Source of the DNA: Bog-159 sp963785255
GTDB taxonomy: Bacteria; Acidobacteriota; Terriglobia; Bryobacterales; Bryobacteraceae
NCBI GenBank assembly: GCA_963785255.1
Contig: CAWAUR010000013.1
Coordinates: 1,017,490 to 1,081,489 of the forward strand
Direction: 5' to 3'
DNA: 64,000 nucleotides
A program made the position numbers and the translations under genes. Positions 7,823 through 16,038 of this stretch are shown piece by piece. A model generated the notes under the pieces. That model was not told the origin of the DNA. It searched no databases and saw nothing but the letters and a program-made list of their open reading frames with translations. Within the stretch, counting starts at the first letter, position 1; each line of letters begins with the position of its first letter.

Positions 7823-9157
7823 ATGACCTCCCCTGATCTCGGCTCCGTCCTGGAGTTGTATCAACGCGCGCTGACAGCAGGCGTGCTGGAGTATATGCAA
7901 ATTCAGGCGGGCTTGCGCATCCGGCGCGGCATATATGCGGTGCCCGTGGTGCTGTGGCTCATGATATTGCAGCGGCTGCACCGGGTGGGCACGCTGGCGG
8001 CCGCGGTGCAACTGTTAGTCCAGGGAGCCGCCGAGCCGCTGTTGCAGACCTGCCAACGCGTGCGCGAGCAACGCATCTCTTGCCACACGGGTGGCTATTG
8101 CCAGGCACGCCAGAAGTTGCCCACGCTATTATGCAGACAAGTGATGCAGGAAATCATTGTGCGCCTCCGCCAGCTATTGGGACTGGACGAACCCGGGGTG
8201 CGGCGGGTGTATCTGCTGGACGGCACCGCGCTGGATCTGGAACATAGCCGAGAGCTGGTGGGCAGCTATCCGCCGGCGCAGAATCAGCATGGTGTCAGCC
8301 ACTGGCCGGTGGTGCGGATGGTGGTGTTGCACGAGATGCACACGGCTCTGGCGGAGGCCCCCCAATGGGGTCCCATGTATGGCGCCCAAGCGGTTAGCGA
8401 ACAAGAGTTGGCAAGCCGTGCGCTGGATGGGTTGCCGGCCGGCGCGGTGATCCTGGGAGACCGCAATTTCGGGGTTCTCTGGGTAGCTTGGGAAGCGCAG
8501 CAGCGGGGCTTAGGAGTGGTGCTGCGGCTCACCCAGGCGCGCGCCCAGAAGCTGATGGGGGAGCCGATCGCGCGCGAAGGAGCGTATGCGGTGAACTGGC
8601 AGGCCAGCCGTTTCGATGGGGGGAAACACCATCGTGTGCCGCCACAGGCCAAGGTCGAGGGTCGCTTGATCGCAGTGCGCGTGGGGCGCGGCAAGTCCAA
8701 ACAATGGCTATACCTGTTCACTACGCTGACGGATCCGCAGAAGGAAATCGCTACCCTCTACGGCGGGCGCTGGAAGATTGAGACGGACCTGCGCGCCCTG
8801 AAACGAACCGTGCGCCTGCATCATGTGGCCGTGAAGAGTCCGGATATGCTGGACAAGGAGTTATACATGGCGGTCTGCGCTTACAACCTGGTGCGCGCCA
8901 TCATGTGTCTGGCCGCCCGCCAAAACCGGCTGGACCCGCGGCAACTCAGCTTTTCACAGGTCCTCAACGTAGTGGATTGCGCTTGGCACAAACTGGCGGC
9001 GGCCACCACCCCAGCACAATTCCAGCGGGAGTTTCAACGTGTTCTCGAATTGGCGGCGCAATGCACCTTGCCCAAACGAAAACGGCCTCGTTCCTACCCG
9101 CGCGAACTCTGGCGTCGGCAGCCTGGGTTCCCCTTCAGGAAGGAGAAAACTAAGTGA
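7823..9157 (+). CDS. IS4-family DDE transposase
   Basis: 444 residues from ATG 7823 (the frame is open from TTG 7805). DDE residues can be placed: YLLDGTALDL (first D), VILGDRNFG (second D), and the IS4 signature YGGRWKIETDLRALK, i.e. Y-(2)-R-(3)-E-(6)-K, which supplies the catalytic E. The C-terminus is rich in basic residues. The frame is uninterrupted and the element has intact ends, so it may still be active. Confidence 0.95.
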   Translation: MTSPDLGSVLELYQRALTAGVLEYMQIQAGLRIRRGIYAVPVVLWLMILQRLHRVGTLAAAVQLLVQGAAEPLLQTCQRVREQRISCHTGGYCQARQKLPTLLCRQVMQEIIVRLRQLLGLDEPGVRRVYLLDGTALDLEHSRELVGSYPPAQNQHGVSHWPVVRMVVLHEMHTALAEAPQWGPMYGAQAVSEQELASRALDGLPAGAVILGDRNFGVLWVAWEAQQRGLGVVLRLTQARAQKLMGEPIAREGAYAVNWQASRFDGGKHHRVPPQAKVEGRLIAVRVGRGKSKQWLYLFTTLTDPQKEIATLYGGRWKIETDLRALKRTVRLHHVAVKSPDMLDKELYMAVCAYNLVRAIMCLAARQNRLDPRQLSFSQVLNVVDCAWHKLAAATTPAQFQREFQRVLELAAQCTLPKRKRPRSYPRELWRRQPGFPFRKEKTK

Positions 9158-9182
9158 CATTGGGCCGGGTGCCTGCCCCGCT

Positions 9183-10733
9183 TCAGATCAAACTCTCATC
9201 CAACATGCGGACCAGCGCCTTGCGGTCGGTCTTGCCGTTGCCATTCATGGGCAAGGCGGTCAATTCATGGATGCGCGTGGGAATCATGTATGCGGGCAGC
9301 CGTTGGCGCAGCGTGCTACTGACCTGCGGCAGGTCGATCGCGGCGCCGCTCACAAACGCCACCAGTCCCGCCGCCGTTCCATGCTGCATCGGCCAGGCCA
9401 CGGCCGCCACGGTGTTCGATCCGCAGGCGGCTCGCAACTGCGCCTCCACCTCCTCCAACTCTACGCGGTTTCCGAGAACCTTCACCTGGTTATCGACGCG
9501 GCCCAGATGGTGAAAGAGTCCGCTCTTATCCTGATACGCCAAGTCCCCGGTCAGATACCAGCGCCGCCCACCAATGGCCGGGAAGCGCGCACGAGTCAGA
9601 GTTTCGTCTTCGAAATAGCCCTTCGCCACCTGCTTGCCCGAAATTGCCAGCTCGCCCTGTTGTCCGGGCTGAAGCAGGTGATGCGCCGAATCGACGATGG
9701 CCGCCTCCATGCCGGGAAACGGCCGTCCGATGGAGACGATGCCGCGGCTGGCGGTCATATGCTGCTCGTCGGAAAAGCGGTCGCCGGTGCACACCACGGT
9801 GGTCTCGGTGGGACCGTAGAGGCAATCGAGAATGCTGTGGTTAGCGGCGCACGACCAGGCTTCAGCGGTGCTCGAAGGCAGCGCTTCGCCCGCAAAGGCG
9901 GAGTATCGCAACGCGGGCAACGCGCCCGGACGCAGCATCTTCATGCGTTGCATAAACACCGCGAACGAGGGGACCGAATACCACACTGTGATGGCGTTGT
10001 CGCGCAAAAAGCGGATCGGCCCCAGCAGATCTTTGGCCGGCACTACGTAGAGCGTCGCGCCAGCTTCCCAGGCGTTGAATAAATCGAAGACGGAGTTGTC
10101 GAACGATACTTCGCTGGGCTGGGCCACGCGGTCGTCGGGCCGGAATCGAAAGCGTTCCTGTAACGAATCGATGAAGGCGCGGACGTTGCCGGTCGAAATC
10201 ATCACGCCCTTCGGCGCGCCGGTAGTGCCCGAGGTGAAGATGATGTAGGCGAGCGCATCTTCGTCCAGCAACCGCGGTTCATCGGCCGGGTCGAATGCAG
10301 GCAAATCGCCGTACGTTTGGATGGACGCGCCGCTTTCGGCTGCGCAGGTACTGGCCAGAACCCGCCGTGGGCAGACGCGCAGTAACGCGGGCGAGAGCAG
10401 ATCCAATCCCGCCGCATCTACGATCAGAGCATCCAGCCTGGTGCGATCGAGAAGATTTGCCAGGCGCTCCTCGGGCAGTTTCGGCGAAATGGGAACGTAT
10501 GCCGCGCCAGACCAGCATGCCCCCAGAATGCCCGCGTAGGTTTCGAGCGTGCGCGACGCCAGAATGCCCACACGCGCCGGCGGGGCGTTCTGCGCGCTCA
10601 GCCACGCCGCGATGCGTTGCGCCAACTCGCGCAATTCCCCGTAAGACACCGTTCGCCCGTCGAGCCACAGCGCCGCGCGATGCAGTTGGCTGCGGGCTTG
10701 CCGGAAGAACGGAAATGCCAAATTGAAGTTCAT
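9183..10733 (-). CDS. Amino-acid adenylation enzyme (DltA-like AMP ligase)
   Basis: Started at ATG 10733 (MNFNLAFPFF), giving 516 residues, because the longer frame overlaps the carrier-protein gene. ANL-superfamily motifs are in order: YIIFTSGTTGAPKG (A3, ~res 164-177), LYGPTETT, YLTGDLAY, HHLGRVDNQVKVLGNRVE and the C-terminal Lys in NGNGKTDRK. Size and motif style match stand-alone D-alanine:carrier ligases (DltA) and NRPS A domains. It would load an acyl or aminoacyl group onto the carrier protein encoded 7 nt upstream. The substrate cannot be read from the sequence by eye. Confidence 0.85.
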   Translation of the reverse strand: MNFNLAFPFFRQARSQLHRAALWLDGRTVSYGELRELAQRIAAWLSAQNAPPARVGILASRTLETYAGILGACWSGAAYVPISPKLPEERLANLLDRTRLDALIVDAAGLDLLSPALLRVCPRRVLASTCAAESGASIQTYGDLPAFDPADEPRLLDEDALAYIIFTSGTTGAPKGVMISTGNVRAFIDSLQERFRFRPDDRVAQPSEVSFDNSVFDLFNAWEAGATLYVVPAKDLLGPIRFLRDNAITVWYSVPSFAVFMQRMKMLRPGALPALRYSAFAGEALPSSTAEAWSCAANHSILDCLYGPTETTVVCTGDRFSDEQHMTASRGIVSIGRPFPGMEAAIVDSAHHLLQPGQQGELAISGKQVAKGYFEDETLTRARFPAIGGRRWYLTGDLAYQDKSGLFHHLGRVDNQVKVLGNRVELEEVEAQLRAACGSNTVAAVAWPMQHGTAAGLVAFVSGAAIDLPQVSSTLRQRLPAYMIPTRIHELTALPMNGNGKTDRKALVRMLDESLI

Positions 10734-10740
10734 GCGGCCA

Positions 10741-10986
10741 TCATGCAGCCAGGCGGTCGAGCAGGCCGGTGATTTCTTGCACGGAATCGAGGCGCGATTG
10801 GTCGAAGCCGTCCGAAAAATCGAGGCCGAAGCGTTCTTCGAGGAACACCACGATCTCCAGCACATCGATGGATTGCAGGCGTCCGCTGAAGATCAGCGAC
10901 TCGGTGTCGCTGAATGCGCGCGTGTCATTGTTCTTGGCGAGAATCTCCCGTACAAACCGGCGAACGATTTCGTGTGTATGGTTCAT
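10741..10986 (-). CDS. Acyl/peptidyl carrier protein (DltC-like)
   Basis: 81 residues from ATG 10986. Typical four-helix carrier protein: acidic, with the phosphopantetheine attachment serine at Ser39 in SGRLQSIDVLEIVVFLEE (the usual DSL is QSI here). It lies 2 nt after the MBOAT gene stop and 7 nt before the AMP-ligase start, so the three are surely one operon. It is hidden within a longer frame that overlaps the MBOAT gene. Confidence 0.85.
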   Translation of the reverse strand: MNHTHEIVRRFVREILAKNNDTRAFSDTESLIFSGRLQSIDVLEIVVFLEERFGLDFSDGFDQSRLDSVQEITGLLDRLAA

Positions 10987-10988
10987 AA

Positions 10989-12512
10989 TTAGAATCCGAT
11001 CAGCCGCCCTACGAAGACAAAATGCTCGGCCAGTCCGTAGGCGCGGCGGGTATCGTCGAAGATGTGCAGAAAGCAGTAAAATCCAGCGACGCACAGGATG
11101 GGCGCGACTCGCCCGCGCAGCCAGGAGCGCGATGGATGGGCGCGTTTGCCGCGCAGTTGCGAAATGCAAATGCCCGCGCCCAGCACAAACGAATAGAACA
11201 GATAAGTCTGGAAACCGGCGATGGTGCGCCACCAGCCCACTTCGGCGACCACCGGGATATCGCGGAAGAAATGGAAGATGGCGTTGCCCACCGAGGCGGC
11301 CATCATGGTGGCGGCGGCCAGGCGCAAGCGCGGGTGTTTCTTGAAATAGCGCAGGTAGGTGGGATAGAAGAACATATCCACCAGCAGTTCCTTGAAATAG
11401 TAGTAATAACGATTCCAGAATTCGGCCAGCGTGCGGGATTCGAGCGGACGGTAGGTGTTGCGCAGCGCTCGGAAGCCCGCCATGCGCACGCAGGCGATAA
11501 TCTGGTGTCCCCAACAACTCATCTGCAGCAGGCTAAGGAGGAACGCCGCGATCAGGCTGAGACAGTTTAGATACCAGTGGAAGGGATGGTCCGCCACGCT
11601 GCGGGCGAAGGCGGTTTCAAACTGCGGTATCCGCATTTGCGTGTGGACCGCGTAGATGAAACAGACCTGCGCGTATCGAAGGACGAACGCCCATAGCAGC
11701 AATTTGAGTCCCTTGAGTTGCGTGACGGCCAGTTCCTCGGCATCGTGCGCCTCGATTTTGCGTAGGTACGCGGCGCCCTTGGCGAAGGGAGTGCCGGAGA
11801 CGGCGCCGGCCATCCAGGCGGGCCGCCACAAGCCTGCTTGCAGGGGCAGGGAGTCGCGCTGGCGCGAATCGCGGTCGGTAAGCGAGTAGCAGAAGAACCA
11901 GAGCATGTGACCGATGGCCAGTAACGCGATCCAGGCGGCCACGCGGCTCCAGCCGGCGAGCGGAGCGGTCGAGACCACGGCGGCCAGCACAGCGAAGGAC
12001 AACATGGCAGTGAGCAGCGGACGGCGCGAGAACAGACGGCGCGGATAGCGAAACGCCAATGCCGCCAGCCCTGCCAGCAGAATAAATACTGCGGCCACCA
12101 CCAGGCGAATCAGGAACGGCGGGATGGTGGCGAGGCCTTCGTGGCCGGCGATACGGTCGAGGAAAGAAAGCTCGAGCCAGTTGGGCAGGGCAATCGCAAT
12201 CACAATGCCGCAGATGCTGACGACACTTCGCCGATGTCTGGGAAACGCGCTGGTGAGGGCGAGAAAGACGAGTATGGCCGGCCAATCGCTAGTGAGCGCG
12301 ATCAAGGGAGCTGCAAACACAGCCAGCAGAGCCAACTTTCCCGCTGGCCGCTGACACTGAGCCACCAGCCGCGGAAACTTCTCCAGGGACGGAATGAGCT
12401 TGTCGAGCACAACTCCACCCGCCGGCGGTGTTTCGGTTCGCGGTGGCGCTTCCGCGGGGGCGCGCGGCCGGGGGATCGGCTGATCCATGACAGGAGCCGG
12501 GGATGCGTGCAT
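10989..12512 (-). CDS. MBOAT-like membrane acyltransferase (DltB-like)
   Basis: 507 residues (alternative start 12488). A proline-rich cytoplasmic N-terminus of ~50 residues precedes about 10 hydrophobic segments. The C-terminal half holds the MBOAT-style block EFWNRYYYYFKELLVDMFFYPTYL (res 364-387) and, 30 residues later, GNAIFHFF with His414 in the position of the catalytic histidine. With the downstream carrier protein and AMP ligase this forms a DltB/C/A-type set that would transfer an activated acyl or aminoacyl group across the membrane. No DltD-like gene is adjacent. The match is by motif only; the family is highly divergent. Confidence 0.65.
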   Translation of the reverse strand: MHASPAPVMDQPIPRPRAPAEAPPRTETPPAGGVVLDKLIPSLEKFPRLVAQCQRPAGKLALLAVFAAPLIALTSDWPAILVFLALTSAFPRHRRSVVSICGIVIAIALPNWLELSFLDRIAGHEGLATIPPFLIRLVVAAVFILLAGLAALAFRYPRRLFSRRPLLTAMLSFAVLAAVVSTAPLAGWSRVAAWIALLAIGHMLWFFCYSLTDRDSRQRDSLPLQAGLWRPAWMAGAVSGTPFAKGAAYLRKIEAHDAEELAVTQLKGLKLLLWAFVLRYAQVCFIYAVHTQMRIPQFETAFARSVADHPFHWYLNCLSLIAAFLLSLLQMSCWGHQIIACVRMAGFRALRNTYRPLESRTLAEFWNRYYYYFKELLVDMFFYPTYLRYFKKHPRLRLAAATMMAASVGNAIFHFFRDIPVVAEVGWWRTIAGFQTYLFYSFVLGAGICISQLRGKRAHPSRSWLRGRVAPILCVAGFYCFLHIFDDTRRAYGLAEHFVFVGRLIGF

Positions 12513-12617
12513 GCGATGTCAGCAACCAGCATCGCAAGGCTTAGGGAGTGGACGATAGCTTACCGAGGATAGGGGAAACGGGTTATCGAAAGTTGATTGC
12601 GCAGGGGCAGGTCAACG

Positions 12618-12995
12618 TCAAACCACGCCCGAGTGGCGCTTCAAAATCTGTTGCAGGTTCTGCGAGAAGGCCGAGCGAGCCATCACCATGTCGCAGCCGG
12701 CTTCCTGCGCGGCCTGCTTCAACTCGCCTTGCACGTGCGATAAATAACCGATCAAGCTGACACCCTTGCACTCTGCGCTGCCCTTGATTTTGGCGATCAG
12801 CTCGAGGGGCCGAGCGTCCTCGAAATTCAGATCGAAGATGATGACGTTGGGCTTCGCCTTGGCCTTGGCGAGCACCTCGTGCGGGTCCTTGACAAGCTCG
12901 ATGGCCATGCCGGCTTTCTTCGCGGCATCCGTGATCTTGACGGAAAAGAACAGATCGCTGACAACTGCCAGTACCTTCTTGTGTTGCTGCGGCAT
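12618..12995 (-). CDS. Stand-alone receiver-like (REC) domain protein
   Basis: 125 residues with the REC fold pattern: KVLAVVSDLFF (one acidic residue, D14), NVIIFDLNFED with D55 as the phospho-acceptor position, VSLIGYLSHV (Ser in place of the switch Thr). The normally invariant Lys of the last strand is replaced (DMVMARSAF). It is therefore a degenerate or atypical receiver with no output domain, and may act as a protein-interaction module. No kinase gene is nearby. Confidence 0.7.
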   Translation of the reverse strand: MPQQHKKVLAVVSDLFFSVKITDAAKKAGMAIELVKDPHEVLAKAKAKPNVIIFDLNFEDARPLELIAKIKGSAECKGVSLIGYLSHVQGELKQAAQEAGCDMVMARSAFSQNLQQILKRHSGVV

Positions 12996-13073
12996 AAAGA
13001 GTCTGCTGTTTACTGGTTCTCGAGTCTAACTGAGGTGGGACTTCCAATGATAGCGGCTTTGGCCGCCGCTTGC

Positions 13074-13155
13074 AACCGCTCCCTGACGGCCGCTGACGGC
13101 CGCGGCTCGGTAACGGTCCGGGCACTTACTGAGCCGCGACCGTCAGGGAGCGGTT
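13074..13155. repeat. Interspersed palindromic repeat, family 1 (copy 2)
   Basis: Arms AACCGCTCCCTGACGG / CCGTCAGGGAGCGGTT with a TCGCGGCTC-type core. A small internal duplication (CTGACGGCCG twice) is visible in the left arm. It starts 2 nt after the stop of the DUF4919-like gene and could act as its terminator. Confidence 0.85.
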
Positions 13156-13156
13156 A

Positions 13157-13783
13157 TTAAAACGCCTTAGACGGAAAGAAAGCATCAATATTGAAGAAGA
13201 CGGCGACCTTCTCTCCCGTTTTGGGATCGTTGACTTCAAGCCGGTCGTAACTATGGGGCTTGCCGGTGATGAGAGCTTGAGAAGCCGAACGCGGTAAGCC
13301 TAGAACGCTCATGATGGTGTATTCCTCGAATGTGCCGATGACCTCAAAGGCGGTTTCCTGGGTCTTGCCGTCGCCGGTGCTGAGAATCGAGTGGATGAGC
13401 GCCATAGATATCTCGTGATGAAGTTTGGCCTTGGCGGAATCGCCCAATTCCGTGTAAGCGCGGGCGGCGATTACATGCGCCTCGATGTTTGGAAAGCCTT
13501 TGTCGATCAACGCCTCGGCCGACTTGCGTGCCTGATCGTAGTCCTTTGCCGCGAACGCCCGGCGCATCGTCATGAGATCCTCGCGGCCGCCGCGAGCGTC
13601 GCAAACCGCGCTCTTTAGGCAGGCAAACCGCAGGGCGCGAAAGTCGATGGAGAGATCGCCGGCGCTGGCGTGTTTCACCAGTACGCGGTAAGCCGAATCC
13701 GGATCTTCAGGGGCTTGGGCGGTTACGAACAGAGGCGCCATCAGCGCGAGCAGAAGACCGGCCTTTGCGAGGGGCGCTATCAT
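13157..13783 (-). CDS. DUF4919-like secreted protein
   Basis: 208 residues with a signal peptide ending near VTAQA. The body is helical with a TPR-like arrangement (FPNIEAHVIAARAYTELGDSAKAKLHHE), followed by SILSTGDGKTQETAFEVIGTFEEY and a C-terminal VAVFFNIDAFF. This order matches the DUF4919 family as I remember it. Periplasmic or outer-membrane associated; function unknown. Confidence 0.7.
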   Translation of the reverse strand: MIAPLAKAGLLLALMAPLFVTAQAPEDPDSAYRVLVKHASAGDLSIDFRALRFACLKSAVCDARGGREDLMTMRRAFAAKDYDQARKSAEALIDKGFPNIEAHVIAARAYTELGDSAKAKLHHEISMALIHSILSTGDGKTQETAFEVIGTFEEYTIMSVLGLPRSASQALITGKPHSYDRLEVNDPKTGEKVAVFFNIDAFFPSKAF

Positions 13784-13804
13784 GCGAGAGAGTATACACT
13801 CTGC

Positions 13805-13965
13805 CGCCAGGCGGTCGGTAAGACAGGCCTCCCGCCTGCTGGCCTGTCCGCGAGCCTGGCTGGCGAGCTTGGCGGTGTCGGCCTCTCTGGCCGCCTCGCA
13901 ACATCTCCTCGAATACCGGCAGGCGGGCTGGGAGCCCGCCGCAGGCAGAGTGCCTGCCCCACCAA
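13805..13965. repeat. Cluster of palindromic repeats, families 2 and 3
   Basis: Compound stretch with AGACAGGCCTCCCGCC...GGCCTGTCC and GGCGGGCTGGGAGCCCGCCG...CAGAGTGCCTGCCCCACC. It fills the space between the DUF4919 gene and the LysR gene, and ends just before the LysR -10 box. Confidence 0.7.
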
Positions 13966-13967
13966 GC

Positions 13968-13973
13968 TATAAG
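13968..13973 (+). promoter_or_regulatory. Putative -10 box of the LysR gene (leaderless)
   Basis: TATAAG lies 8 nt before ATG 13982 with no Shine-Dalgarno between them, so a leaderless transcript is likely. Confidence 0.35.
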
Positions 13974-13981
13974 CTACGCTT

Positions 13982-14896
13982 ATGTTACAATGGCTTTGTT
14001 TGCATCTTTTCGAAGCCAAGCTCTTCCGGGAAATCGCCCAAACCAAGAGCATCAGCAAAGCCGCCCTGCACAACGGGATCAGCCAGTCCGCCGCCACCCA
14101 GCACGTCCAGGAGTTGGAGCGCCGTCTCGGTTTGCGCCTGGTGGACCGCAGCACGCGCCCCCTATCGCTGACCGATGCAGGCAAACTTTACGCCGACTTC
14201 TGCCGCGAAGTCCTGCGCCGCGAGGAGCAGTTCCTGGTGTCGCTCGAACGGCTCAAGGGCCAGGCCGAAGGCACTGTGCGGGTAGCTTCTATCTATTCCA
14301 TCGGCCTGTCGGAGATGACCAGCCTGCGCCAGGAATTTGAGCGGCGCCATCCGCAGGCGCAGTTGCATGTCGACTATCTGCGTCCCGACAAAATTTATGA
14401 GGCCGTCCTGGGCGACCATGCGGATCTGGGCCTGGTCAGCTATCCGGTGGCTAAGCGCGAGTTGGCCGTGATCCCCTGGCGCAAGGAGCGCATGGCCGTG
14501 GCTGTGCCGCCCGCGCATCCACTGGGCGCCAAGAAGATCCTGCAGCCGGCCGATCTGAATGGCCAGGACTTTATCGGCTTCGATGAAGATCTGCTCATCC
14601 GGCGCGAGCTGGACCGCTTTTTCCGCGATCAGGGCGTGGAAGTAAACCAGGTGATGCAATTCGACAACATCCAGACCATCAAGGAAGCCGTGGCCTTGGG
14701 TTCGGGCATCAGCATCCTGCCGGAGCGCACCATGCAGACCGAAATCGAGCAGGGGCGTCTGGTTTCGGTGCCGCTGCACGCGCCCGCGCTGTTGCGTCCG
14801 CTGGGCATCGTGCACCGCAAGCGCAAGAAATTCAATCTGGCGGCGCAGGCGTTTCTTCGCCTGCTGCGGGAGCAGCCGCTGGCGCAAGCCTCATGA
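13982..14896 (+). CDS. LysR-family transcriptional regulator
   Basis: 304 residues. The N-terminal winged helix is textbook (FREIAQTKSISKAALHNGISQSAATQHVQELERRLGLRLVDRS, res ~15-58), followed by the linker helix and a periplasmic-binding-like effector domain (VRVASIYSIGLSEM...). The effector end reads IKEAVALGSGISILPERT as in CysB/CysL-type regulators. The ligand is not evident. Its stop overlaps the start of the thioredoxin-like gene by 4 nt, so they are co-transcribed. Confidence 0.92.
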   Translation: MLQWLCLHLFEAKLFREIAQTKSISKAALHNGISQSAATQHVQELERRLGLRLVDRSTRPLSLTDAGKLYADFCREVLRREEQFLVSLERLKGQAEGTVRVASIYSIGLSEMTSLRQEFERRHPQAQLHVDYLRPDKIYEAVLGDHADLGLVSYPVAKRELAVIPWRKERMAVAVPPAHPLGAKKILQPADLNGQDFIGFDEDLLIRRELDRFFRDQGVEVNQVMQFDNIQTIKEAVALGSGISILPERTMQTEIEQGRLVSVPLHAPALLRPLGIVHRKRKKFNLAAQAFLRLLREQPLAQAS

Positions 14897-15831
14897 GAAC
14901 GGCGCGCACGGCTTGGATCGTGGCAGCCGCGGGCACGGTCTCCCTGGCGGCCGCGGGCGGCATCGTGGATCAAGTGCGCGCCGCCTGCGCCGCCCACAAC
15001 TTGACATTGGCTGAGCGGGAGATTCAAACTTACCGCTCATCGGCGGGAGCCACGCCGGAAGCCATCGAAGCGCTATCCTGGCTGGCCCGCGCCGCGCTGG
15101 ACGAGAAGCAATACGACCACGCGGACAAAGACGCTATCGAAGCGCGCCAATTGTCCCTCGATCTGCTCAATCGCGCAGGCAGCGGAGATGCCTCCATTGT
15201 GACTGCGCTAGGCGCCGCCATCGAGGTGCATGCGCTGGTGTTGGCGGCGCGCGGGCAACGCAGTGAAGCCGTCACGTATCTGAAGGCTGAATTGAGCACT
15301 TGGACCGGGTCCCCCATCGCAGCGCGCATTCAAAAGAACATCAATCTGCTTTCGCTCGAAGGCAAGCCTGCCCCGCCGCTGGATGTCGGCCATTGGCTGG
15401 GAGCGCAGCCGCCTTCGCTGGCCTCGTTGAAAGGCCACCCCGTGCTGCTCTTTTTTTGGGCGCACTGGTGTAGCGACTGCAAGGCGGAAGTCCCCATCCT
15501 GGCGCGGTTGATGAGCACCTACGGTCCGAAGGGATTAGTGTTAGTGGGGCCGACGCAGCTTTATGGGTACACTGCCGCGGGCGAGGCCGCGCCGCAGGCC
15601 GAAACCCAGTACATCGATCGTGTGCGGCGGGAGTTCTACGCGGCGCTCGGTAACATGCCGGCGCCTTTGAGCGCGGAAAACTTCGACAGATATGGTTGCA
15701 GCACGACGCCGACTCTAGTGCTTGTGGATCGCACCGGCATAGTGCGCCTCTATCATCCGGGCGCCATGCCTTACGATGCGTTAGCCGCGCAAGTTACCCG
15801 GCTTTTAGCCGCTCACGGCGCTCGTTCTTAG
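14893..15831 (+). CDS. Exported thioredoxin-like protein with helical N-domain
   Basis: 312 residues. Signal-like N-terminus (ARTAWIVAAAGTVSLAAAGG), a ~100-residue helical TPR-like region, then a TlpA/redoxin-type domain: PVLLFFWAHWCSDCKAEVPIL with the CxxC pair WCSDC (res ~194-197), and the cis-Pro loop CSTTPTLVLVDRTG. Probably a periplasmic thiol oxidoreductase. Translationally coupled to the LysR gene (ATGA overlap), an unusual partner for a regulator. Confidence 0.85.
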   Translation: MRTARTAWIVAAAGTVSLAAAGGIVDQVRAACAAHNLTLAEREIQTYRSSAGATPEAIEALSWLARAALDEKQYDHADKDAIEARQLSLDLLNRAGSGDASIVTALGAAIEVHALVLAARGQRSEAVTYLKAELSTWTGSPIAARIQKNINLLSLEGKPAPPLDVGHWLGAQPPSLASLKGHPVLLFFWAHWCSDCKAEVPILARLMSTYGPKGLVLVGPTQLYGYTAAGEAAPQAETQYIDRVRREFYAALGNMPAPLSAENFDRYGCSTTPTLVLVDRTGIVRLYHPGAMPYDALAAQVTRLLAAHGARS

Positions 15832-15970
15832 CCTGACAGGCGGCGTAACCTTCCAGACATCGGATGAGATTTTCCACTGCCGACCGCCGGCAATAGAGAT
15901 CCGCCAGTCTCTTGTCAATGGCCTTGTAGTCACGAGAGGGATTGTTCCCAACATCCAGATTTGCTCCCAT
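15794..15970 (-). CDS. Small hypothetical protein (58 aa), uncertain
   Basis: The frame from ATG 15970 reads MGANLDVGNNPSRDYKAIDK and continues with ADLYCRRSAVENLIRCLEGY and a charged tail, i.e. the composition of a genuine small helical protein. It overlaps the 3' end of the thioredoxin-like gene by 38 nt, convergently. A competing 60-aa frame (15805-15987) has a less protein-like composition. No homologue recognised; no strong Shine-Dalgarno. Confidence 0.35.
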   Translation of the reverse strand: MGANLDVGNNPSRDYKAIDKRLADLYCRRSAVENLIRCLEGYAACQAKNERRERLKAG

Positions 15971-16038
15971 AACTTCAGGTCTAACAAACCCAGTAAATCC
16001 CTAACAATACCCCTAAATGTGGCGCTTACGTCTGTCCC

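Larger units (their letters stand above)
7512..9162 (+). mobile_element. IS4-family insertion sequence with passenger gene
   Basis: Complete element of 1651 bp. Terminal inverted repeats are at 7512-7532 and 9142-9162: 21 bp with one mismatch, beginning CAATGCCACTTAG on the left and CAATGTCACTTAG on the reverse complement of the right. Direct repeats of 11 bp (GGCCGGGTGCC) flank it at 7501-7511 and 9163-9173, matching the 10-13 bp target duplications known for IS4-type elements. It encodes a DDE transposase and, divergently, a KTSC-domain protein. Both stop codons lie inside the inverted repeats. Confidence 0.92.

Noticed and set aside
9039..10082. 347-codon open frame on plus
   Set aside because: Runs across the IS end and the AMP-ligase gene; no domain.
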